This document shows, in pieces, positions 48,244-57,708 of a stretch of DNA of 64,000 nucleotides. The stretch comes from CAVYXK01 sp963772445 (lineage in GTDB: Bacteria > Pseudomonadota > Alphaproteobacteria > Acetobacterales > Acetobacteraceae). The notes under the pieces were generated by a model. That model made no database searches and had not been told where the DNA came from. It was given only the letters and a program-made list of their open reading frames with translations. The translations under genes were made by a program, and so were the position numbers. The DNA lies in NCBI GenBank assembly GCA_963772445.1, contig CAVYXK010000001.1:930001-994000 (forward strand), written 5' to 3'. Position 1 is the stretch's first letter; every line of letters starts with the position of its first letter.

Positions 48244-49207
48244 ATGAGCCACCCTCCTCTAACCTTGTTCGGCTTGCAAGGCAGCCGCGAACTTGCAGAG
48301 CGTGTGGCCGGTCGGCTCGAAGTACCGCTCGGTCCCCATGAGGAGCGGGGGTTCGAGGATGGCGAGCACAAGACACGACCGCTCCAGGACGTGCGCGGGT
48401 ACGATGCGTTCGTGTTGCATTCCCTGCATGGGGATGCTGGCGAGAGCGCGAATGACAAGCTCTGCCGGCTGCTGTTTTTCTGTGGTGCGTTGAAGGACGC
48501 TGGCGCGGCGTGCGTGACTGCCGTCACGCCCTATCTATGCTACGCGCGCAAGGACCGCCGGACCAAGCCGAACGACCCGATCACCACCCGCTATGTCGCG
48601 GCGATGTTCGAGGCGGTAGGAGCCGATCGCGTGATCACGCTGGAAGTGCACAACGTCGCGGCGTTCGAGAACGCGTTTCGTTGCCCGACCTGGCACATTG
48701 AGAGTGGCCCGCTTATGGCGGCGCATTTCGCACCATTGCTGCGCGACGAGCGGGTGGTTTCCGTTTCACCCGATGCGGGCGGTGCCAAGCGGGCGGAGCA
48801 ATTCCGCCAGGCGATGGAACATCTGACCCGACAGGATGTGGGCAGCGCGTACATGGAGAAGTATCGCAGTGGTGGCGTGGTAAGCGGGGAGCTGCTGGCT
48901 GGTGACGTGCGCGGCAAGGTCGCGGTCATCATCGATGATCTGATTAGTACCCGGTGCCACACTGGTCCGGGCCGCGACGGCGTGCCGCGCGGCGGGCGCG
49001 ACACGGGTGTTCGCTGCCGCTGCTCATGGACTGTTCGTTGGCGGGGCGACGGAACTGTTCGCCACATCGGCGCTCGACGGCATCACGGTCGCCAACACGG
49101 TTCCGCCCTTCCGCGTTGCGGCTGAGACAGCGGCCAGACGCCTGACGGTCCTCGATGTCAGCGACGCCATCGCACGCGCCATCTCGGCATGTCATGATGG
49201 CAGCTGA
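48244..49207 (+). pseudogene. prs: ribose-phosphate pyrophosphokinase, frameshifted
   Basis: PRPP synthetase core with GPHEERGFEDGEHKTRPLQD, TPYLCYARKDRRTKPNDPIT (ATP site), VITLEVHNVAAFENAF, VSPDAGGAKRAEQF and VIIDDLIST (PRPP loop). After that Thr the frame slips (one extra C in ACCCGG at about 48951). The other frame continues GATLVRAATACRAAGATRVF and GLFVGGATELFATSALDGIT to a stop at 49207. About 320 residues, normal for the alternative short Prs group. The 3' end overlaps the next gene by 14 bp. Confidence 0.85.
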
Positions 49208-50981
49208 CGACGGCCTCGATACGCCGATTGCGCGTCATGTCTGGGAGACGCGCTACCGCATCAGCGCGGCTGAGGCGTCGGTCGTAGCGACCTGGCGGCG
49301 CATTCCACGCGCATTGGCTCAAGTCGAAACGGCAGGGAACAGCGCTTCCTCGACATTTTGCTGGACTTCCAGTTCCTGCCGGGGGGACGCATCCAGGCTG
49401 GTGCGGGTACAGAGCGCGATGTGACTCTGTTCAACTGCTTCGTCATAGGGACGAATCAAAAATTCGATCCCAGGCATCTTCCGCGCGTTGTAGGAAGGCG
49501 CGGTGACGATGCAGCGCGGTGGCGGGGTCGGTTATGACTTTTCGACGCTCCGCCCAAGCGGCGCACAGGTCCGCACAACCGGTGCGATCGCCTCGGGGCC
49601 GGTGTCGTTCATGGATGTGTGGGATGCGATGTGTGCCACGATCCAGTCCACGGGGCACGACGCGGCGCAATGATGGCGACGCTCCGCCGCGATCACCCCG
49701 GTATCGAGACATTCATCGAAGCGAAGCGCCATACGGGTCGGCTCCGACATTTCAACCTGTCGGTGCAGGTGACCGATGCCTTCATGCGGACTGTTGAACG
49801 GGAGGACACCTGGCCCTTGGTGTTTCCGCAGAGCCACCTCGGCGATGACGGCGAGACGGTCATGCGCGACTGGCCTGGCGAGGCATCTGCCGTGCCATGT
49901 CGCATCCTGCGACAAATCCCGGCGCGCACTTTGTGGGGGAAGCTGCCACATGCCAGTTACGACAGCGGCGAGCCGGGAGTGCTGTTCATCGACCGGATCA
50001 ATCGGCTGAACAATCTTGGGTACTGCGAGCGGATCACCGCGACGAACCCGTGCGGCGAAGTGCCGCTGCCACCCTATAGCGCCTGCGATCTGGGCGCAAT
50101 CAACCTCACGCGGCTGATCCGCGATCCATTCACACCACAAGCCCGCCTTGACACCGATCGGCTGGTGGCCATCGCATCGACCGCGGTGCGGCTGCTTGAC
50201 GATGTAATCGATGTGTCGCGCTTCCCTTTGCCGCAGCAACAGGTTGCGGTATGCTCGGCACGACGAATCGGTCTTGGCATCACCGGGTTGGCGGATGCGC
50301 TGATCATGCTCGACCTCCGTTACGGCAGCGACGCCTCGCTTGCCTTCGCCGGCGAAACAATGCGCATGATCTGCAATGGGCTATCGGCAATCCATCGCCG
50401 AGGAGAAGGGCTGCTTCCCGGAGTTCGTGCGCGAGCGCTATCTCGAGGCGCCGTTTGTCCGTGGGCTGCCGGGGGATATTCGCGACGGCATCGCGCGTCA
50501 CGGCATCCGCAACAGCCACCTGCTTGCCATCGCGCCAACTGGGACGATCAGCCTGCTGGCGGGCAACGTCTCAAGCGGGGTCGAGCCGGTGTTCGCGCCC
50601 GAGTATCGGCGCATTGTGCTGAATGCGGACGGTGAGCCGAAACGCTTTAGCCTCATTGATTATGCTGTGCGACTCTGGCGCGAGCAGGCAAGTCGCGCCG
50701 ACGGCACGCCAGATGCGCTGGTGACAGCTGCGGCGTTGCCGATTGAAGGGCATCTCGACATGCGGGCTGCATTGCAGCCCTTCGTCGACAACTCGATCTC
50801 CAAGACGATCAACGTACCGGTGAAAACCGGCTTCGCCGACTTTGCACCTCTCTATTGGCTCGCCTACGACAAGGGTCTGAAGGGCTGCACCACATTCCGG
50901 CCAACGGCGGCAGCAGACACCATCCTCGCTCCGGTCCAGGAATCCGATCACGCGCGTGGGTGCACCAGCGAGTGTCAGTGA
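49194..50981 (+). pseudogene. nrdJ: class II (adenosylcobalamin) ribonucleotide reductase, multiple frameshifts
   Basis: The N-terminus (TPIARHVWETRYRISAAEAS) starts at ATG 49194. Segments then alternate between frames: RFLDILLDFQFLPGGRIQAG, VTMQRGGGVGYDFSTLRPSG, PGIETFIEAKRHTGRLRHFN, TATNPCGEVPLPPYSACDLG with the active-site NPCGE loop, HLLAIAPTGTISLLAGNVSS, and VDNSISKTINVP near the end. At least four shifts are needed (about 49330, 49450, 49670, 50380). Class II enzymes work without oxygen, in line with the upstream FNR-type control. Non-functional as written. Confidence 0.85.
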
Positions 50982-51002
50982 ACCACGTCACGAGATTGGG
51001 CG

Positions 51003-51557
51003 ATGCGGCCGATCGCCCTGGATGCGCCGATGTCACTTTACGCCAGCCTGGTATTCGAGCAGTCCTATGGCGGTGTGGAAGGCGACAGCGCCTCCTCGGC
51101 CGAGCTGAGTGCCTTGCTATCGGCGCTCGCGGAGATGCCGCTGCGCCAGGACCTGGCGGTGACAGGCTCGGTCAATCAACACGGCATGGTGCAGGCGATC
51201 GGCGGGGTGAACGAGAAGATCGAGGGTTTCTTCGATGTCTGTGCCGGTAGCGGGCTGACCGGCTCGCAGGGCGTGCTGATCCCGGTAGCGAACGTGCAGC
51301 ACCTGATGCTGCGTTCGGACGTGGTTGATGCCTGCGCCGCGGGCCGCTTCGCGATCTATCCGGTGCAGACGATCGACCAGGGCATTGCGCTACTGACGGG
51401 CCAGCCGGCCGGCGAGCGGGGCGGCGATGGAAGCTACCCGGCAAGCTCGGTGAACCGGTTGGTGGAAGAACGGCTGAAGCAGTTTGCCAAGGCGCGCAAG
51501 GAGGCAGGTGGCGGGAAGTCAGAGGCGGACGTGACAGCACGACGGCCAGTTCGGTGA
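51003..51557 (+). pseudogene. Lon-type (S16) protease domain, ATPase part missing
   Basis: A 184-residue frame holding only the proteolytic domain of a LonB-like protease: ASLVFEQSYGGVEGDSASSA with catalytic Ser29, AIGGVNEKIEGFFDVC with Lys72, then VLIPVANVQHLMLR and FAIYPVQTIDQGIALLTG. The AAA+ part (about 600 residues) is absent, and the frame starts right after the ribonucleotide reductase. The dyad is intact, so a free protease fragment is conceivable, but truncation is more likely. Confidence 0.85.
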
Positions 51558-51830
51558 ATTGCCGGCTGATCCTCGAAGTTTGTCATGGCGCAGCGGATGC
51601 GGAGACCTTGCGGGCAGCGGTCGAGTTCGCCCGATTACTCGGTCTCGACCTGCACTGCCTGTTTATCGAGGATGAGGCAGGACTGGCGCTGGCGGAGCTG
51701 CCATTCGCGCGGAAAATCCGGCTGCCTACGCACGAGTGGAGCCCGCTCAATGCGGAAACAATCGCTAGGGAGCTGCGGCAGGCGGCAAGCCAGATGCGTC
51801 GCTTGCTGGATGAGGTTCTTCGGGGCCCCC
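51554..51830 (+). pseudogene. universal-stress-like protein, 3'-truncated
   Basis: Begins at GTG 51554, overlapping the protease stop (coupled). The ~90 recognisable residues (LILEVCHGAADAETLRAAVE, LLGLDLHCLFIEDEAGLALA, ARKIRLPTHEWSPLNAETIA, then ELRQAASQMRRLLDE) form the first strand and helices of a UspA-like fold. From about 51830 the sequence becomes non-coding, repeat-bearing DNA. This is the left edge of the next accessory segment. Confidence 0.6.
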
Positions 51831-51846
51831 CAGGGAGCACGTCGTC

Positions 51847-51868
51847 CGTCCGCATCCATAGGTTGAGC
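51847..51868 (+). repeat. 22-bp direct repeat, copy 1
   Basis: The sequence begins CCGTCCGCATCCATAGGTTG and is identical over 22 bases to 52337-52358. It lies 17 bp after the point where the stress-protein gene is cut. Confidence 0.75.
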
Positions 51869-52336
51869 GTGGGCGAAGTCGGCTCAACCGGCCAAAACCG
51901 CATTCGGGACCGCAACCAAATCGAAATGAGAGTAGCCGCGCCCGCGATCACCACCGCTATGGCACCGGGGCCAGCCAAGCGACGCGCTCAGTCGGCAACG
52001 CCGGTCTCGCGGTTCTGCGCGGGACCGCCACCAAGTCGCCCGCGCCGCCTGCGTCCCCATTGCATGTCGCCGCGCACGCAAACTGCCGATCGCTCGCCAC
52101 AACGGTCAGCCGCCGCATGGCTTATCGGGACCATCGCGATCCGCCGAACCCGGTCCTGCTGTCCCTATAGGCCGGGCGGTACGGGGCGGCCCGGTCCCGG
52201 CCTACCCACGCCAGGGCCGCCAGGAGCCCCGTAGACGGCTGTAAGGCTGCCGCCGCTACCCGGGGGGGGGTCTCTCAAGGGCTTGGAAGCCGCGTGGCCT
52301 GGTGGCTGGCGGCGCGGGCCGGGAGCGCGCCCGTCC

Positions 52337-52358
52337 CCGTCCGCATCCATAGGTTGAG
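52337..52358 (+). repeat. 22-bp direct repeat, copy 2
   Basis: Identical to 51847-51868 over 22 bases, and both are preceded by GGGAGC. It could mark ends of a small element or a recombination footprint. Confidence 0.75.
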
Positions 52359-52630
52359 TCTTGCGACGCTGGTCCCTCGAGAAGCGTCCGCACTATGAGC
52401 CGCGTCCGCCCCTTCCCTTCTCCAAGGCCCGGCTGTGTCGAGGTCGTCCTCTCCCGCGACGCCAAGAGGGTGAACAAGGCTTTGCGTCTGGCGTAAGTGA
52501 GCGCCGCTTCCCATGCGACGCGGCGCCGCAGTCTCGCTGGTCGCGTAGACTGGCCATTCACAGGCTAGCCTGGGATTGCTGCCACTGGATTGGAACGCGG
52601 ACCGCGCGCCGCGGAAGGAGAGGCTCATTG

Positions 52631-53614
52631 TTAAACGAGCTGCGCCACCGCTATCGTCTCCGCAGCGATCTGCTCCAACAGCGGAGACGTTGCGGCGAAA
52701 TAGTCAGGGATCCCTAATTTCATGCAGGATCGACACAGCTTTTTCTGTCCGCGCCGCCTCTGCACTTCTTCCAGCGGGAGCTCAAGGAAATTAGCTATGA
52801 CGTTGCTGCTCTGCATCGACGAGCCGCAGCAAAGCATCACGTTACCCTTTACATCCAGGGTAACGATTTCCTCGAGCAGCGAACAGCGTTGTGATCTTTG
52901 CTCCCGCGAGGTAACTGCCAAGGCGCGGTCCAGCGGCAAAGCGAAACCTGCGAGGATTTTTTGATCCTCGGGCGTCACGCGACCCTCTGAAAAGTCGATG
53001 ATCTTTTCAACCGGAAAGAACTGCGCCAGGCAGGTGTCGAACTCGAACCCCAGCGACGTCGCAAACTTCTGCATCGGAGCGATTTCGGCAACGTTGTGAA
53101 GATAGCGGTGGTAGTACACCTGAAGTCGTGTCCTCGCGGACGTCGCCGTTCTGGCTTCGGCCAGGCGCCGCATATTCTGCTTCACATCCTCGATGTTGCC
53201 CTCGCGATGGCCGATCTCGTAGACGGCCTGGGTATATCCGGACAGGGAAACACGCAGCCAGTCGGGGTTCTCCGCGAGAAGCGCTATTGGGTCACGCAAT
53301 ACATTGAGGTTCGAGCTTAGCGCGCAAAACACATCACGAGACTTTATCTCGCGGATAAGCTCGGGCAGGTTGGGGTGCAACAGCGGTTCGGTCCAGTTGT
53401 AGAGGCCGACCTGTTGGACTTCGCATTCGGACAGCGCCTTATCGAGAATTCTACCCAGTAATTCTGGTTCCATCAGGGCGCGCGGCCAAGCTTTTATGTC
53501 GCCGCACTTGTTCCCGACAACGCATGTCGGGCAACGCAAATTGCAATACGAGAATACATCAATGTAAAAGACATACTTTTTTTGGACGTCGCTCAACCGA
53601 CATCTCCCTGACAA
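52631..53614 (-). CDS. radical SAM protein with C-terminal Cys-rich (SPASM-like) region
   Basis: A 327-residue enzyme. The SAM-cluster motif is YCNLRCPTCV (Cys spacing CxxxCxxC) at about residue 24-31, followed by GLYNWTEPLLHPNLPELI and a partial TIM barrel. The C-terminal CSLLEEIVTLDVKGNVMLCC and CRSCMKLGIPDYF segments would hold an auxiliary cluster. Such proteins act in peptide modification or polysaccharide and phosphonate pathways. Codon use is more AT-rich than that of neighbours, suggesting transfer. It heads a small group with the methyltransferase and acyltransferase. Confidence 0.8.
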   Translation of the reverse strand: MSGRCRLSDVQKKYVFYIDVFSYCNLRCPTCVVGNKCGDIKAWPRALMEPELLGRILDKALSECEVQQVGLYNWTEPLLHPNLPELIREIKSRDVFCALSSNLNVLRDPIALLAENPDWLRVSLSGYTQAVYEIGHREGNIEDVKQNMRRLAEARTATSARTRLQVYYHRYLHNVAEIAPMQKFATSLGFEFDTCLAQFFPVEKIIDFSEGRVTPEDQKILAGFALPLDRALAVTSREQRSQRCSLLEEIVTLDVKGNVMLCCGSSMQSSNVIANFLELPLEEVQRRRGQKKLCRSCMKLGIPDYFAATSPLLEQIAAETIAVAQLV

Positions 53615-54033
53615 AGCCGCGGAACGGCGGCTACGATAGCAGATGGCAAAGCTGCTAGGAAGGGCCAGTTTCTATGCCGGAACGCTCGCCGCCTCCACCG
53701 GTGCATCCTCCGTGAGCATCTGAAGGAGTTGCGCGACTGACGAGCGAACTTACTTGTTCTGTCTGTGGAGGGACTACATTCAGCGATCGTCAGATCCTCT
53801 GGGCGGCGCTAGTCTCGGAAGGGCAGCTCGCGCCACACAACCAGAACCAACGTCAGCGACGCCCGCAATCGCCACCACCGCCACCGCTATGGCACTGGCG
53901 CCGGCAAGCCGATGCGAGCGAATGCCACATTGTCGCCACCCATCACACCGCCCGGATCCAATGACGGCTGGCCGACGCGGCGGACCTACGGGAGGCTACG
54001 AGTTCGAGAACATCTGTGGACGTCGGCCCACTC
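53615..54033. other. 419-bp stretch without recognised gene
   Basis: Holds the second, looser copy (about 53862-53906, CCACCGCTATGGCACTGGCG) of a segment seen at 51940-51985. Otherwise no gene, RNA or terminator was recognised. Confidence 0.4.
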
Positions 54034-54786
54034 TCACGCCTTGCGCGCATAGACCACCACCCGCTGCCCGCGCCGGAACTGCTCGTAGTCGTCCGGGGGC
54101 GCCGGCAGCACCTGGACAGTGCCAAACCCGAAGTTGCGCAGCAGGAAAAGCAACGCGTTCAGCGATGGCACCAGAGCGATGTCGGTCGAGCCGCCCTCGC
54201 GGTGGTGGGAGTAGTCGGGAGTCAGGCCGAATACCCCCTCGATCGGGCGCATGTTCTCGTAATGCCCATCCTCGAGCCGGCCCGAGACGTCGTAAGGGAA
54301 AACCTGCGTCTCGATCAGCAGATGCTTACGACACATCTGGCCGGCGAGTCGAAGGGTATGGATAGGGTCTTCGAGATGATAGATGAGCCCATACAACAAC
54401 ACGAAGTCGAACACCTGCTCCGGGTCGAACGGCATCGTTTGCAGGTCGGCCTGTATGTATTCGACGTTCGTGACGCCCAGCACGTCAGTGACGAGGCGGG
54501 CAGCATCGAGGCTGGTGTCCCTCCACTCATAGCCGCGCACACTCCGGAAGTGGCGGGCCAACTCCACGGTGTAGTATCCCTCGTGCGAGCCGAAGTCGGC
54601 CGCCGTCAATGTCTCGGGGCGCTCCACCTGCTCGGCGACAATCTGAGCCAGCTTGACGCGACGGGAGACGTGGATGGGAAGCACGTCCGCCGGCACGTTG
54701 GTCCCGGTGCGGGTGCCGTCAGGTAGATCGAATTCGTAGAACCAAGTCCGTCCCTTCACCTTCTGAAGCTTTGACGCGAACTCCAT
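54034..54786 (-). CDS. SAM-dependent methyltransferase, DUF1698/CmoB-like
   Basis: A 250-residue class I methyltransferase. Motif I is ADFGSHEGYYTVELAR, motif II YEWRDTSLDAA, motif IV FDFVLLYGLIYHLEDPIHTL, and the C-terminal lid has the FGFGTVQVLPAP strand. The fold resembles CmoB-like (tRNA uridine) and sugar methyltransferases; given its position near a radical SAM and an acyltransferase, a surface-polysaccharide role is likelier. Start 54786 keeps the MEFASKLQKVKGRTWFYEFD lead, typical for this group. Confidence 0.8.
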   Translation of the reverse strand: MEFASKLQKVKGRTWFYEFDLPDGTRTGTNVPADVLPIHVSRRVKLAQIVAEQVERPETLTAADFGSHEGYYTVELARHFRSVRGYEWRDTSLDAARLVTDVLGVTNVEYIQADLQTMPFDPEQVFDFVLLYGLIYHLEDPIHTLRLAGQMCRKHLLIETQVFPYDVSGRLEDGHYENMRPIEGVFGLTPDYSHHREGGSTDIALVPSLNALLFLLRNFGFGTVQVLPAPPDDYEQFRRGQRVVVYARKA

Positions 54787-54803
54787 GCAAGTCCCTCCGA
54801 CAA

Positions 54804-55152
54804 CTATGGTGCCACATAGCGCGGACGTAGCGCCAGGAGCGGCTTCTCGACCGTGTGGAGTAGCAGCAGGCCGAGCCCAAGCGCAATCGGAACGGCCACC
54901 AGTGACTCAGCCCATCCAGAGCCAAATGCGATAGCCCTGCCACCAGTGGTGCCAGACGACAGCACGTCGCCCGATAGCACCAGGAACAGCCCGATCCCTG
55001 TGCGCCAGTGGGCCGCCAAACAGGTAAAGTCCTTGATAGGCCAGAACCAGCAAGGTGGCGAAGCCGCGGAGCTGGTCGATTTCTGGGATGTAGCTGCGAT
55101 TGGGGCTGGTGGTCATCTGGGGTTGGACCGCGCTTTCGCGACCGCCAACCAT
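54804..55152 (-). pseudogene. acyltransferase 3 family protein, broken
   Basis: The N-terminal segment SYIPEIDQLRGFATLLVLAY with GLYLFG is the first membrane helix of OafA/acyltransferase 3 proteins (from about 55130). The chain then jumps frame to a piece ending in SLVAVPIALGLGLLLLHTVE with KPLLALR, which is the family's last helix. About 250 residues of middle sequence are missing. It is a deletion remnant directly left of the Cas1/PolB segment. Confidence 0.65.
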
Positions 55153-55455
55153 TGAGCCCGTCAGCAGCACTGCCAAGCGCTTGGATGATGTCAAGTTGTC
55201 GAACAAATTGAGGATCAGCAACCTACAGGCTCTCTACCCACAGCTCCAGGGCTCATTTCCGACAACGTCGCACACCAGCTTATCGGACCGTGAGCGGAAA
55301 GGGGCGGATGTCGCAGAAGGGTGGAAATCGGCGGTCCAAGCATGGGCCCGGCGATGTTCCTTCCCCACGCTATGCCGCTCGGCACGGGTTAGATCGACGG
55401 CCGGCCGGGTTCCATCCCGCAGCGGAGCTTGTAGCGCTACCACGCCCCTTAGAGC

Positions 55456-57699
55456 TCATTCCTGCGGCAGGAACGGGATGAAATCAGGCATGGCTTCAAG
55501 CAGCATATCTTCGTCGATCTCCACAGCGCCGCCGTTTTCGTCCAAGATTTCAATGCGTCTATCGAAATCTGCCGGTAGTTTGCCTTCGCTCTCAGCTGAG
55601 ACGGGCTGCGCACGGGGAAAGGTGACGATATACCCCTCGTTGCTGACGGTGATGTGGTTCGGATCGCGCTTTGTCCTCCATTCAAAGCTCTCCTGTCGCT
55701 CTACATCTTCCCATTTCCCGGCCAGCCAAGGCTTGTTACGATGCAAGGCAAGCCGACACCCATAGAACACGCGCACTGCGACCGGAACGGTAGAAAATAA
55801 CCGCTCTTCGAGCCGGCGTTCCCTGAACTCCGCCTGACAAAGGCGTTCATACAATTCGCTCCAGGCCGCAACAAAGCGTGGCGCGGCGTCTCCGATGACG
55901 GAACGTGGCGCACCACGCGATTTGAGCGATTCCTCCTGCTTGGAAGGGGACCAGTAGACGCCAGGCTGCACAACGAACAGATCGGGCCAAACCTTGGCGT
56001 CCCATTGCCCGAGCCCGTCTCCTATATCGAGCGACAGTGGGCGCGCGCTGTAAACGGCGTCGGTCGCCAGCATGAAAACGGCCTCGGGATCTTGTGCCAG
56101 CGCCTCAATAAGCCGCGCCCGGGTCGCCGCGGTGATCAGCCCCGCCGATACGGCGTCGTGGTAAGGCGCGCGCCCGCTGCGCTGCGCCAGCTTCCCGTAC
56201 AGGCTGTTGAGCGCAAACTTCAGTGGTTCGCCCCGAGCGTCGGGTCCGAGCCCGCGGCGCAGATCGTAAAGTTCATCGACCCAATCAAACAGCCGACAAT
56301 CGCATTTGCGGCGGGCGACCCACAGGTCCAGAATGGCGACTTCGGCATGCAGACATCGGCGCGCCGCCTCGATCTCGGTTGACCAGTACCAGCCCGTTCC
56401 TTGCCGCGGCCAGTACAGCCCGCCGTTCTTGCCTCGGAATGGAAGGCCGCACCAAAACCCGTCCGGATGGTGGAAACGGACCTTTGCAACGTATATTCCG
56501 TCCTCTGGCAATCGGCCTGTGCGCGGTTTGTGTTGCCATCGCGTATGTAATGGACAGGGCAGATTGCGCATCTCCGAAGGATAAGCACTGTGTATATCGT
56601 ATTCGTAGATGGGTCCCTTTAATAGCCCCAGCCGTGATACCTCAAAGCGCCCCCCGTAGTAGGCGCTGTTTGCAGCGATTTCGAATTGTGGATCTCGCCG
56701 GGGTCGGCGCGGACCTCCAGAAGTTTTATGTGCCGCCGTCTCTCTTGGCGTGAGCGGGCGCTTCGGTATGCCGTGTTTCTTGAAGAGCGCTGCGGCAAGC
56801 TCCCCCGCGCCGCTCCATTCCCGCGGCCGAATTCCAACCTCAGTGCAGGTTTCGCGAAACTTCTCCATCAGCATCGCGAGATGGCGGCATTCCAGCGTGC
56901 AGTATTCCCTGATCTCGTTAGTCAGCTCTAGGAATTCCGCGCGACGGCTCTTGTTCTCAACGATCATGGCGCGCTCTTCGTCGCTGCCGATATTCCACTT
57001 AGTAATAGCACCCACAAACGAGGATTGAAAAAAGCCGAACGCTTCGTAAACAGTGCGGCACGACCGATCGATTGGCTTTCGGGTGACAGGATCGATCCGA
57101 GAGACCCGAAAATATTTTCCTGGCTGATACGTAATTGCGTAATCGCCCCAATATGTAGAGAGCGGACCATAGTTACCCTGTTTTGGATCTAATATCCTGC
57201 GTATTGTAGATCCGTTGTTCGCTCCGATGATTCCGCGCAAGATTTGGTTCGCGTCGTATCCCACAAAATAGTAGCCGACGAGGATTGGCTCGGCGGGGAG
57301 GGACAGCAGGAATTCAAGGCAGTCACGAGTGGTTAGACGCTCGCCATCGCGATGGCAGACATGGGTTTCCTCTGAATTCGCGGCGACCATAAGCAGATAG
57401 TTCTGCAGTCCCTCGTAGTCGGTTCCGCCGCCTTCCCCATCGATCGCCATGAACGGCCGCGGTGTCTTGCGAGACTGCCTTTGCTCTCGCTCTCGTTTGC
57501 GCTGTTCGGGCGTCTGTAACGTGCGCGCCCTATGCTTGCGGCTGCGTTCGCGCTCGCGCTGCTCGGCTGTTTGCAGCCTGCGTGCTTCTTGCTTGCGTGT
57601 GCGCTCTCGCTGACGCCGAGCTTCGACGGTGCGCTCGTATTGGACGCCGCGGGCTTGTGTCATATCGGCGATGCGGCCAGCAACTTCAGGATTGATCAT
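55456..57699 (-). CDS. family B DNA polymerase (casposon/protein-primed-like)
   Basis: A 747-residue polymerase with proofreading domain. Residues 20-80 are a highly basic repeat (two units around ARxLQTxEQRxRER). ExoI is AIDGEGGG with Asp87/Glu89, ExoII FVGYDAN (Asp149), ExoIII YCTLE (Glu270, usually Asp). YYGGRFE at 347-353 is the YxGG link motif. Motif A is YDIHSAYPSEM (Asp368), motif B KFALNSLYGK (494-503), and motif C ATDAVYS (Asp547) in place of DTDS. It would copy the element before or during transposition. The frame is whole, 9 bp after the basic protein gene, and last in its operon. Confidence 0.88.
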   Translation of the reverse strand: MINPEVAGRIADMTQARGVQYERTVEARRQRERTRKQEARRLQTAEQRERERSRKHRARTLQTPEQRKREREQRQSRKTPRPFMAIDGEGGGTDYEGLQNYLLMVAANSEETHVCHRDGERLTTRDCLEFLLSLPAEPILVGYYFVGYDANQILRGIIGANNGSTIRRILDPKQGNYGPLSTYWGDYAITYQPGKYFRVSRIDPVTRKPIDRSCRTVYEAFGFFQSSFVGAITKWNIGSDEERAMIVENKSRRAEFLELTNEIREYCTLECRHLAMLMEKFRETCTEVGIRPREWSGAGELAAALFKKHGIPKRPLTPRETAAHKTSGGPRRPRRDPQFEIAANSAYYGGRFEVSRLGLLKGPIYEYDIHSAYPSEMRNLPCPLHTRWQHKPRTGRLPEDGIYVAKVRFHHPDGFWCGLPFRGKNGGLYWPRQGTGWYWSTEIEAARRCLHAEVAILDLWVARRKCDCRLFDWVDELYDLRRGLGPDARGEPLKFALNSLYGKLAQRSGRAPYHDAVSAGLITAATRARLIEALAQDPEAVFMLATDAVYSARPLSLDIGDGLGQWDAKVWPDLFVVQPGVYWSPSKQEESLKSRGAPRSVIGDAAPRFVAAWSELYERLCQAEFRERRLEERLFSTVPVAVRVFYGCRLALHRNKPWLAGKWEDVERQESFEWRTKRDPNHITVSNEGYIVTFPRAQPVSAESEGKLPADFDRRIEILDENGGAVEIDEDMLLEAMPDFIPFLPQE

Positions 57700-57708
57700 C
57701 TGATCCTC

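Larger units (their letters stand above)
51831..52630. other. 800-bp non-coding junction zone with direct repeats
   Basis: No convincing gene on either strand. An exact 22-bp direct repeat occurs at 51847-51868 and 52337-52358, exactly 490 bp apart. A looser ~45-bp similarity links about 51940-51985 with 53862-53906. Runs of G (52261-52270) and GC-rich blocks suggest degenerated mobile-element ends. Confidence 0.45.

Noticed and set aside
51847..52358. The 22-bp repeats as a CRISPR array
   Set aside because: Only two copies, 490 bp apart; spacing is far beyond a spacer and there is no third unit.
53754..54365. 203-codon plus-strand frame
   Set aside because: It runs into the methyltransferase gene on the other strand and has a low-complexity Ala/Arg/Pro composition.
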